DNA from: Prunus persica
Lineage: Eukaryota > Streptophyta > Magnoliopsida > Rosales > Rosaceae
Assembly: GCF_000346465.2 (NCBI RefSeq)
Contig: NC_034011.1
Span: 22,518,264 to 22,582,263 of the forward strand
DNA length: 64,000 bases
Reading direction: 5' to 3'
The notes below the pieces were generated by a model. That model worked only from the letters and a program-made list of their open reading frames with translations, was not told the DNA's origin and did not search any database. The position numbers and the translations under genes were made by a program. Of this stretch, positions 11,949 to 22,151 are shown piece after piece (the first letter of the stretch is position 1; each line of letters starts with the position of its first letter).

Positions 11949-12737
11949 CTAATATGCAATTTGAGTGGTGTTTAATCAGATCAGATTGAATTATTGGGAA
12001 AGCAAGCAGGACAGTCAGGTCAAGGAAGGAGGGTAAGATATTGTTAATCTTGTGTCATCTTTTTTTCTTGTGGTCCCCTGGCCATACTTTTTCTTCCTCT
12101 TTTTGTGAGGAAGAATTTAAGACACGGGCTACCCGGATTTCTATATATGAAAAATAAGAAACAAACATGTGCCCCTTTTTTGTTCTCTCTTGATTATAAT
12201 ATAATGATGATAGAGACCAGAAGATCAAAAGTCGACCTCTGCATGAGTTTTTTAATGGGTATATGACACACAAAAAGGCGCAATAGCGAAAACCTTAATT
12301 TGGGGAAAAGAGGGAGAAACTTACCAGAGGGCATGTATTTCCTTATTCGAGGATTCTAATGAAAAACCAAAGCTCGGAATTTGTCAATGACAGCACACAG
12401 CACAACCCGTCAGCCACACGTAAACACAACAACCAAAACCTAACCTTAAATATGTGTGAAGCCTTCAAACCATCTGCGCGGGTAGGGAAACGAACACTAA
12501 GACTTTGGATGAAAAATTAATATTCTTAACTATTTGAGCTGCAAACTCTTTGCTCGAATAACTATTAATTGTCTCGTATTTTCCTTATATCAAACCTATC
12601 ATTGACCACAACAAACCTGAAATAATAATAATAATAATAATAAACTTTCCAAGTTGATTTCATGATCTTTTTTTTAGTCTGCACAAGAAAATGTACACAA
12701 TGAGTCCAAGTAGCATTACAAAGAGGTCAAATATTTG
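11949..12737. repeat. duplicated receptor 3' flank, copy 1
   Basis: This segment matches 33709-34285 and then 40766-40996 with scattered differences; the two parts are separated in the other copy by the Gypsy-like element. It contains no supported gene. An ATA/AAT repeat lies at about 12621-12643. The last five bases (ATTTG) are the Copia target duplication. Confidence 0.75.
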
Positions 12738-12911
12738 TGTTGGAAATCAAAATGTTTATTTATTTCCCTTTATGTATTGATTGTAATTGATTTAGGAGTA
12801 GCCTTCAAGTAACCTAATATTCCTTGTAGGGTTTGTAAATCTTTGTATAAATACTTGGCTTTATCAATACAATAAAGAAATATTTTTCACAAACACAATA
12901 CCAATTTGACA
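12738..12911 (+). repeat. Copia 5' LTR with TATA box
   Basis: A 174-bp LTR. TATAAATA lies at 12846-12853, a probable retrotransposon core promoter. It is 8 bp shorter than the 3' LTR, which has a small insertion (ACCCTTT region) after the TATA box. Confidence 0.9.
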
Positions 12912-12923
12912 TGGTATCAGAGC
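12912..12923 (+). other. Copia primer binding site
   Basis: TGGTATCAGAGC directly after the 5' LTR is the usual plant Copia site complementary to initiator methionine tRNA. Confidence 0.9.
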
Positions 12924-12980
12924 ACTGATTCTATGTGTTTTTTTGTTTCTCCATTACAAACCCTAGTTGTCTATCCCATC

Positions 12981-15900
12981 ATGGGCGACACTAGTAACAC
13001 CAAATCCTCTGAAACAGAAACCAAAATCCCTCAAACAGAAACCATGGATCACTTTGATCCTTACTTCTTGCAATTCTTGGATCATCTAGGGCTTCTTATT
13101 GTCTCTCAACTTCTTGATGGAGATAACTACAACACGTGCCATCGTACCATCACCATTAGCCTTAGTGCCAAAAATAAATTAGGTTTGTTGATGGCACCAT
13201 CAAACCTCTCTCTAAGAAAGATTCCAAATACCCCTTTATGGTGTCGCTGCAAAGATATGGTGATGGCTTGGTTGTTGAATGCTCTCACACCAGCCCTTGC
13301 TAACAGTGTCATCTATGCCGAAGACGCCTGCTGAAGTTTGGAATGATCTGCAAGATCGATTCTCTCTTGGCAACCTTATTTGTGTTTTTCAGATTCGGAG
13401 GACTATCGCCGAACACAAACAAGGGCAGCAAAACCGTCTGTCAATACTACACCAAATTGAAATCCCTATGGGATGAATTGGGTTCTTATCAATCCGTGCC
13501 ACACTACACCTGTGGAGCCTTGAAGGTGTTGTGAGCACAAGATGATGAAGAACAAGTCATACAATTTTTTATGGGTCTCAATGACTCATACACAAGTATT
13601 CGAGGCCAAATTCTATTGATGCAATCTGTCCTTTCTATTAAGAACACTTAGTCTATGATTATGCAAGAAGAATAACAACGTGAGGTGGGAGACCACAACC
13701 CATCTGACCTCGCTCATTCCATGAACGTGAGCAACAAAACATACAAGCCTCAAGGCTCCTCCTTATCTAGCAACTCCAAACCACAAGACACCACATCTTC
13801 AAAGAATACCGCTCTACGGAGCAACTCACGCAAACCTTTCTTTTGCACCTACTGTAAGGACACCACTCATCTTGTTTACATGTGTTTCTATTCCCACTCC
13901 TCTCAACTCCACTGTTGATCTTCATGATGGTTCTCACACCAAAATTAGTGGCCTTGGTTCTACCTCTCTTGCTCCCAATTTATATATTGATGGAGTTCTT
14001 TGTGTGCCTAACTTTCATCTTAATTTACTTTCTATTAGCAAACTTACATCTCACCTCAACTGTTCCATTCACTTCTTCCCTACCTTTTGTGTTTTACAGG
14101 ACCTGGCTTCGAAAAGGATGATTGGTCTGGGGAAACAAGCTAATGGACTCTATTACTTGATAACGAAAGAGAACGTCACCGCTCCATCATCCACATCCAA
14201 CGCAACCACATGTCACTTCAACCACACCTCCGCTACTCTTTGGCATCAACACTTAGGTCACCCATCCAAGGAGCCTTCCAAAATTTTGTCTCAAACAATT
14301 TCTGAAATTTTATTTGATTCGCACTATCATTGTGATGTATATCCCTTAGCTAAGCCAACTCGTTTGCCCTTTTCTTCCAGTTCAATAAAAACTACTCATC
14401 CTTTTTTATTTGATTCATTGTGATATTTAGGGTCCTCACCGCGTTGCATCTTATTCGGGTGCACAATACTTTCTCACCATTGTTGACGATTTCTCACGCT
14501 ACACTTGACTTCACCTTATGCACCACAAATCTGACACATAACAAATTCTCAAGAATTTCATTGCTTAAGTCCACAATCACTTTCATTATTCTGTCAAAAG
14601 TGTTCGTTCCGATAATGGGACTGAATTTGTGTCTATGACATCTTTCTTTGATGAACATGGCACACGTTTCAACGCTCATGCCTTTCCATTCCACAACAAA
14701 ATGGAGTGGTTGAATGTAAACATAGACACTTACTCAATGTTGGTCGAGCCCTTCAATTTTAGGCTCATCTTGCTCTCCACTTTTGGGGAGAAAGTGTTAT
14801 CACTACTTCCCACCCTATCAATCATCTTCCCACACCTACCCTCAACAGAAAATCACTATATAAAATGTTTCACCAAAAACCTCCCACATATGCTCATCTT
14901 CGCGTCTTTGGGTGCTTTTTTTATGCTACCAACACCAACTCACCTTCCAAATTTGCACCTAGGGCTTGTTGTTGTGTCTTTGTAGGATATCCATTAGGAC
15001 AAAAGGCTTATAGAGTTTATGAACTTTCCACACATAGCTTTTCTCTAGCTGTGACATTGTGTTTCATGAACATGTCTTCCTTTACCACATCTCATCTTCA
15101 AACACACCTTTCTTCTCTTCCGCACCATTTCCTAACCCGTTTCTAGATAACTTTCCCTCTGAAACACGATCACAACCTCAAAAAAGTCCAAACCTACAAA
15201 CTGCCCAGAAACAATCGATCGCCCATCCCATTGCAGTCGATCGTTTTCTGCCTAAGACCACCCAATGCCTTCCATCACTGAATCGATCAATCATTCCCTC
15301 CAAAACAATCGATCTCTTTTTGACAGAGAGCCATGCGCCTCTCTCATCTCTGAACCGATAGATCGCACCTCCCACCACTATCAATCTCTCACTGACACCG
15401 AGCCTGTCCCTGACCCTCCTCCACCAGAGAACGTCCCTTCCTCTCCAGCCCTTCGCCATAGCCAACGTGGTTCTCAAAACCATCCATTCTCTTACGTGAT
15501 TTTTGCAATCAAGCTACAAATGGGTCATCATCTTCCAAGGTCAGGTACATATTGTCCCTTGTCCAATTACATTTCTTATACCTCTTTATCTCCTTCACAT
15601 AAAGCATTTCTTAAGTATTTCAAGTGCTGTTGAGCCCACTTCTTATGCTCAAGCTACACTTGACCCTGCTGAACTACATGCTCTTGCCCAACAAAACACT
15701 TGGTCATTGGTTCCTATCCCATCTGGCAAGCATGATATTGGCAGTCGATGGATGTATCGAATCAAGTACTATTCGGATAGTTTTATTGAGCTTTACAAAG
15801 CTCGTCTTGTTGCCAAAGGATTTACTCAATGAGAAGGCCTTGATTATATAGAAACTTTTGCGTCCATTATGAAATTGGTCACCTTTCGTTGTTTGTTATC

Positions 15901-17149
15901 CCTTGCTTATGTCCATTAGTGGCCCCTTTATTAGATGGGTATTAACAATGCCTTTCTCCGTGGTGATCTCCATGAAGAAGTCTACATGACTCCTCCTCTG
16001 GGCCTTTGTCGACAAGGGGAGAGTAATATGATTTGTCGACTACGCAAGTCCTTTTATGGTCTCAAACATGACCCTCGTAATTAGTTTCACAAGTTTTCTG
16101 TTGCCATTCAGAAAGCTGGGTTTACACAATCTTTTTCAAATTATTCTCTCTTCACTCGTACTTGTGGTACATCATTTACCGTTGTTTTAATTTATGTTGA
16201 TGACATGGTGATCACATGCAATGACGAGAGTGCTATACAAAATTTGAAGTCTTTTCTTCAAAATCAGTTTCATATTAAAAATTTGGGTCATTTAAAGTAT
16301 TTTCTTGGGCTTGGGATTGCAAGATCAAAGGCGGGAATTGCAATCTCCCAACGAAAGTACACACTTGATATCCTCGATGATGCAGGTATTCTAGGTGCTC
16401 AATCGGTAGACTCTCCTATGGAGCAAAACTTGAAGCTCACAACCAGTAATGGTGAAGTGCTCAATAATCCTTCATGATTTAGATGATTGGTGGGGCGATT
16501 AATCTACCTTATAATCACTATACCAGAGATTACTTATGCAGTCAATAGTCTAAGCCAATTTATGCGTCAACCGAGAAAACCACATTTGGATGCCGCTTTA
16601 TATGTTCTACGTTATCTGAAAGGTTGTCCATGTCAAGGATTACTTTTCTCTTCAAAAAGCAAGTTGCATTTGATAGGTTATTGTGATTCTAATTGGGTAA
16701 ACTGACCTATGACGAGAAGATCCACTTCATGCTATTGTGTTTTTCTTTGGAATTCACTCATATCTTGATAGACAAAGAAATGGAAAATGGTATCTCGTTC
16801 ATCCGCTGAAGCTGAATATCATTCCATGGCAGCCGCTACTTGTGAACTGACTTGGTTACGATCTCTTTTGAAAGATCTACGAGTTACCAATCTAGGTCCT
16901 GTAAAGTTGTTCTGTGACAACCAAGCAGCCTTTCATATTGCCGCCAATCCGGTTTACCACGAACAAAAGAAACGCATTGAGATTGATTGTCATGTGGTTC
17001 GGCAGAAGATTCAAGCTGGACAGATTGCTGCCTCATTTGTTCCATTTGCATCACAGGTAGGAAATTTGTTCACAAAAGCCCTGGGAAGTAATGTTTTTCA
17101 CAATCTTGTATGCAAGTTGGGCATTCTTGATATCCATGCTCCAACTTGA
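12981..17149 (+). pseudogene. Copia gag-pol polyprotein, multiply interrupted
   Basis: Frames in succession show a copia-type gag start (FDPYFLQF, LLDGDNYNTC, VIYAEDAC, then EHKQGQQ in a shifted frame), the GAG-pre-integrase histidine motif (LWHQHLGHP, near 14240), an eroded integrase (about 14300-15000), a proline/serine-rich spacer, and reverse transcriptase (WMYRIKY near 15750; catalytic YVDDM at about 16193-16207). An RNase H/C-terminal part follows (GYCDSNW, SRSSAEAEYHSMA, LFCDNQAA, ending near 17149). Stops and frameshifts occur in every domain, for example near 13331, 14420, 15830 and 16477. It cannot make a working polyprotein. Confidence 0.9.
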
Positions 17150-17156
17150 GGGAGAG

Positions 17157-17338
17157 TGTTGGAAATCAGAAAGTTTATTTATTTCCTTTTATGTATTGAT
17201 TGTAATTGACTTAGGAGTAGCCTCCAAGTAACCTAGTATTCCTTGTAGGGTTTGTAAATCTTTGTATAAATACTTACCCTTTTGGCTATATCAATACAAC
17301 GGAGAAATATTCTTCACAAACACAATACCAATTTGACA
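17157..17338 (+). repeat. Copia 3' LTR
   Basis: A 182-bp LTR matching the 5' LTR. TATAAATA is at 17265-17272. The perfect target duplication ATTTG follows. Confidence 0.9.
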
Positions 17339-17455
17339 ATTTGCAACCAACATAAGCACAAAAAGTTACCGCGTAGAACCATCAAGCAAAAGATAAATCA
17401 ATTGATCATCATTACGAAGAAAAAGTTACACTATAACACTAGTAAAAAAAACCCC

Positions 17456-17735
17456 TTGCGCGACCAAATTTTGCGCGACGAAAAACTATTTGTCGCTCAA
17501 AGTCACTTTGCGCGACGAAACTTGAAACTTCGTCACTCAAAGTCTTGCGCGACCAAATTTTGCGCGACGAAAAATAATTCGTCGTGCAAAGTCACTTCGC
17601 GCGACAAACTTTTGCGCGACGACAATACATCGTCACTCAAAGTCTTGCGCGACCAACTTTGAGCGACGAAAAATAATTCGTTGCTCAAAGTGACTTTGCG
17701 CGACGAAAAGTAAACTTCGTCGCGCAAAGTCCTTA
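17456..17735. repeat. left subterminal TTTGCGCGAC repeat cluster
   Basis: About ten copies of GCGCGAC or its complement lie in alternating orientation. Adjacent pairs form inverted repeats with short loops. Confidence 0.85.
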
Positions 17736-17979
17736 TAAAAATTAAAAAATTATTTTTTAAAATCTTTGCATGACGTAATCCAAACATTTTGTCACTTAAA
17801 CTAATTTTTTTTTATTTTTTATTTTGTATGCATAACACTTAAGAAATTAAACGGTATATATATTTATTAAGTAGCTTTAAATTTATTATTTTAGATCGGA
17901 TCGGATTTTTGTTAGAAAAATATATTATTGTTGTTCGGATTGGATTTTTGTTAGAAAATATATTTTTTAAATTGACGAT

Positions 17980-19785
17980 CGAATTAGTTTATTGTATTCA
18001 TATAGGGGTCAAGGAGTGTAGCTGTAAAAAATCATCAAAATCGGAGTTAAAATAACCGTTAAATCGTAATTTTTCATTATAACCGTCGAAAAGTTTTGTC
18101 CCACTACTTGATCTCTGAATGTTTATTTTTTCCTATTTTTGGCGTATATGATCTCGAAGTATAAACAAACAAGTTTGACGGTTGGATCGTTGAAACTAGT
18201 TTTTTTGAATGCATATGCCATCAAAACAATATATTCACTAACAATTAAGAGTTTATTTATACTTTCGTTAAATATAACATAAGATTTTGTGGTATCCAAT
18301 AGTGTAAATATTTTAAATTGAAGATCAAATTTAGTCATTGTATTCATATAGGGTCAAGGAGTGTAGCTGTAAAAAAATCATCAAAATCGGAGTTAAAATA
18401 TCCGTTAAATCATGATTTTTCATTTATAACCGTCGAAAAGTTTTGTCCTGTTACTTGATCTATGAATGTTTATTTTTTTCGATTTTTGGTATATGATCTC
18501 GAAGTATAAACAAACAAGTTTGACGGTTGGATCGTTGAAACTAGTTTCGTAGAATGTGTATGCCATCAAAACAATATATTCACTAACAATTAAGAGTTTA
18601 TTTATATTTTCGTTAAATATAACATAAGATTTTGTGGTATCCACTAGTGTAAATATTTTAAATTGAAGATCAAATTCAGTCATTGTATTCATATAAGGTC
18701 AAGGAGTGTAGTTGTAAAAAATCATCAAAATCGGAGTTAAAATAACTGTTAAATCATGATTTTTCATTTATAACTGTTGAAAAGTTTTGTCCCTTTACTT
18801 GATCTCTGAATGTTTATTTTTTCCGATTTTTGGCGTATATGATCTCGAAGTATAAACAAACAAGTTTGACGGTTGGATCGTTGAAACTAGTTTCGTAGAA
18901 TGTGTATGCCATCAAAACAATATATTCACTAACAATTAAGAGTTTATTTATATTTTCGTTAAATATAACATAAGATTTTGTGGTATCCACTAGTGTAAAT
19001 ATTTTAAATTGAAGATCAAATTCAATCATTGTATTCATATAGGGTCAAGGAGTGTAGCTGTAAAAAAATCATCAAAGTCGGAGTTAAAATAACCGTTAAA
19101 TCATGATTTTTTATTTATAACCGTCGAAAAGTTTTGTCCCGTTACTTGATCTATAAATGTTTATTTTTTTCGATTTTTGGCGTATATGATCTCGAAGTAT
19201 AAAAAAACAAGTTTGACGGTTGGATAGTTGAAACTAGATCAAGTAACGGAGTGTAGCTGTAAAAAATCATCAAAGTCGAAGTTAAAATAACCGTTAAATC
19301 ATGATTTTTTATTTATAACCGTCGAAAAGTTTTGTCCCGTTACTTGATCTATAAATGTTTATTTTTTTCGATTTTTGGCGTATATGATCTCGAAGTATAA
19401 AAAAACAAGTTTGACGGTTGGATAGTTGAAACTAGTTTCGTAGAATGCATATGCCATCAAAACAATATATTCACTAACAATTAAGAGTTATATTTATACT
19501 TTCGTTAAATATAACATAAGATTTTGTGGTATCCACTAGTGCAAATGTTTTAAATTGAAGATCAAATTCAGTCATTGTATTCATATAGGGTCAAGGAGTG
19601 TAGCTGTAAAAAATCATCAAAATCGGAGTTAAAATAACCGTTAAATCGTGATTTTTCATTTATAACTATCGAAAAGTTTTATCCCGTTACTAGATCTCTG
19701 AATATTTATTTTTTGCGATTTTTGGAGTATACGATCTTGAAGTATATACAAACAAGTCTTACGGTTGGATCGTTGAATGGTGTGT
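17980..19785. repeat. tandem repeat, 345-bp unit
   Basis: The landmark CAAGGAGTGTAGCTG begins near 18010, 18355, 18700, 19046 and 19592, giving periods of 345, 345 and 346 bp. A truncated unit joins near 19238, where GATCAAGTAACGG is fused to GTGTAGCTG, as expected of unequal recombination. Minus-strand frames of 74 and 90 codons recur because the unit length is a multiple of three. I read these as repeat artefacts, not genes. Confidence 0.9.
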
Positions 19786-19969
19786 GTATATATATATATT
19801 TATTAAGTAGCTTTAAATTTATTTATTTTGTACGTATAACACTTAAGAAATTGAATAGTATATACATTTATTAAGTAGCTTTCACCTTTATTATATTTTA
19901 AATCATAAAATAAATTTTTTATTATTATTCAAAACAATTATTTTTATAAATATTGTGCTACGTTTTCGT

Positions 19970-20600
19970 CTCTCAAAAGTTTGCGCGACCAACAGTTCGT
20001 CGTGCAAAACTCAAAAAATTTGAGTGAGTACCAAAAATGGGACGCGGGTTTTTAAAATAAAAAAAAAACTTTAGACTTTGCGCGACCAATATTTTTTGTC
20101 GCTCAAAACTTTGCGCGACCAATATATATTTTTCGTCGCGCCAAAATTTGGGCGGGTACCAAAAATGGGACGCGGGACTTTTTTTATATAATTGTTTTAG
20201 ACTTTGCGCGACCAATATGTACTTTTCGTCGCGCAAAAATTTAAAAATTTTGGCGGGTACCAAAAATGGGATGCGGGAATTTTTAAAAAATAATAATAAT
20301 TTTTTTTAGACTTTGCGCGATCAATTTTCCTATATTCGTCGCGCAAAGTTAAATTTTGGCGGGTACCAAAAATGGGATGCGGGAATTTTTTTTAAAAAAA
20401 ATAATTTTTTTTAGACTTTGCGCGACCAATATGTATTTTTCGTCGCGCAAAGTTAAATTTTGGCGGGTACCAAAAATGGGATGCGGGAATTTTAAAAATA
20501 ATAATAATTTGTCGCGCAAACTTTGCGAGACTAAGATGTTTATCGCGCTAACTTTGCGCGACCAACAATATTTTTCGTCGCGCAAAGTGATACGATTTTT
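19970..20600. repeat. internal hairpin modules with GGCGGGTACCAAAAATGGGA
   Basis: A module of about 100 bp occurs five to six times. Each has TTTGCGCGAC, a 13-20 bp loop, GTCGCGCAAA, then GGCGGGTACCAAAAATGGGA and CGCGGGA or TGCGGGA with a T/A-rich tail. The GGCGGGTACC block recurs at about 21606. Confidence 0.85.
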
Positions 20601-20629
20601 AAAACCAAAATAACTCCTCCACCATTTTC

Positions 20630-21110
20630 TCAATGCCTTTCTCTACTCTTACCTCTCCTCTCTCTTTCCCTCTCCCCAAATTCCACCCTTTCTCTCACAC
20701 TCACTCCTCTCACTTAATCTCTCATATCTCTCTTCACTATCTCTCACTCTCACTCCCTCTCTCATGCATCTATCTTTTCACTATCTCTCACTCTCTCATC
20801 TCTCTATCACTATCTTATCTAATTCTCTCACACTCACTTCTCCCTCTCATTCTCACTCACTCTCAATCTTGCCAAAAGGTATATTCTCTCCAAATTTGAA
20901 ATTTTTTTCATTAATATGTGTTTTTGGAGTTAGTTTTGAGTTTGTGTGGGGTTTGGGGTTGAGTAAAGGGGAGATATTGGAGTTTGGGTTGGATTTGTGG
21001 TATAACAATTTTAGGGGAGATTATGCATTCTTTTTTTTGTTGTTGTTGTTATATGACCATATTTGTTTTTTTTATAGGTAATCATCGAGACTTTGATGGC
21101 TAAAGTTGAG
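20630..21110 (+). other. CT-rich leader-like region inside CACTA element
   Basis: A pyrimidine-rich stretch (20633-20875) is followed by a possible GT donor (AAAAGGTATATT near 20876) and, after a T-rich run, an acceptor-like TTTATAG near 21078. This looks like the 5' leader and first intron of a lost transcription unit. No coding exon can be supported. Confidence 0.35.
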
Positions 21111-21469
21111 GATTAGGAAGCTATCAAAACATATCATCCGCCACTACCACCACAATACGCTTGTATTAGAATTTTATTATTGTATTTTGTTAATTTATGT
21201 GTACATTTTGAATATTATATATATATTTATTGGATAATTTGATCACTATTTTTCATATGTAATTTTATTTTAAATATGTCAATTTAAATTAAAGTAATTA
21301 AGAAAAATCTTACAATTAAATTAAATTTAAAAGTAAAAATTCGAAAAAATTAATATCAATTTAAATTAAAGTGATTTAAAAAAAATCATACAATTAAATT
21401 AAATTTAAAAAGTAAAAATTTGAATAAATTAATATTAAAGAAATAATAAAACAAAAAGTCAAAAACCTT

Positions 21470-22053
21470 GCACGACAAAATATTTTGTAGCGCAAACTAT
21501 TAAATTAGTTTATTTTAATTAAAAAAATTTAAAACACAAAAAATATTTCGTCGCGCAAATATTTGCACGACGTTAGTATTCGTCGCGCAAAACTCTAAAA
21601 ATGTAGGCGGGTACCAAAAATGGGACGCGGGAATTTTTTATTTTTTATAAATTTTTTTGAGACTTTGCGCGACAAATATTTTTCGTCGCGCAAACCTTTG
21701 CGCGACCAATGTGTTTCGTCGTGCAAACCTTTGCGCGACCAATGTGTTTCGTCGCACAAAACTTTGCGCGACAAATATTTTTCGTCTCGCAAACCTTTGC
21801 GCGACCAATGTGTTTCGTCACGCAAAGTTTTGCGCAACCAATTTTTTTTCGTCGCGCGACCAATATTTTTTCGTCGCGCAAAGTCACTTTGCGCGACCAA
21901 TGAAAAAACTTGGTTGCGCAAAGTCTTTCTTCACGATCTTTGCGCGACGGATTCTGCGCGACGAAGTTTCTGTTGCGTTAAAATTTGTGCGACTACAATG
22001 TATTTTGCGCGACGAAATTCTCTTCGTCGCGCAAAGTGTAAAATGTAGTAGTG
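21470..22053. repeat. right subterminal TTTGCGCGAC repeat cluster
   Basis: Fifteen or more GCGCGAC motifs occur. Between 21660 and 21850 a unit of about 40 bp (CTTTGCGCGACCAATGTGTTTCGTC) repeats in tandem. It ends at the CACTA terminus. Confidence 0.85.
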
Positions 22054-22151
22054 GTAAATATATAAAAAAAGTAACCTATGATACATGAAAAGTCAAAATT
22101 TTACTTTAAAAAGGATAAAAATACTAACTACAGCCTCTAACCATTCTTTTA

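Larger units (their letters stand above)
12738..17338 (+). mobile_element. Copia LTR retrotransposon, complete in outline, coding part decayed
   Basis: LTRs lie at 12738-12911 and 17157-17338, both starting TGTTGG and ending TTGACA. They are followed on the inside by an initiator-Met type primer site TGGTATCAGAGC (12912-12923) and preceded by a purine tract (CTTGAGGGAGAG). The target duplication ATTTG is perfect (12733-12737, 17339-17343). The empty site is present near 40996-41000 in the paralogous block. Gene order gag, integrase, reverse transcriptase, RNase H is that of Ty1/copia. Confidence 0.95.
17437..22053. mobile_element. non-autonomous CACTA (En/Spm) transposon
   Basis: The left end reads CACTAGTAAAAAAAACCCC; the right end, reverse-complemented, reads CACTACTACATTTTACAC. 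TAA precedes the left end (17434-17436) and lies one base beyond the right end (22055-22057). The paralogous site in front of gene D (about 41092) is empty. Length is 4617 bp. No transposase domain can be read in any frame. Both ends and an internal zone are packed with TTTGCGCGAC in both orientations, like the subterminal transposase-binding repeats of CACTA elements but unusually dense. The core holds a 345-bp tandem repeat and a CT-rich leader-like region. It sits 99 bp beyond the stop codon of gene C. Confidence 0.85.

Noticed and set aside
12055..12273. 72-codon minus-strand frame in the duplicated flank
   Set aside because: The paralogous copy at about 33830-34020 does not keep the frame, so it is not a conserved gene.
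18123..19038. Three similar minus-strand frames of 74-90 codons (start MNTMTEFDLQFKIFTLVDTT)
   Set aside because: They are the same frame in successive 345-bp satellite units. The unit length keeps the phase, so conservation reflects the repeat, not a protein.
20633..21081. Ser/Leu/His-rich frames in the CT-rich stretch
   Set aside because: They follow from pyrimidine-rich composition, with no domain or conserved start.
17456..22040. CRISPR-like array (short repeats with spacers)
   Set aside because: The motifs alternate in orientation, have no fixed spacing, and lie in a plant CACTA element.
21595..22088. Cys/Arg-rich frames on both strands of the right CACTA end
   Set aside because: They arise from the TTTGCGCGAC repeat read in all phases.
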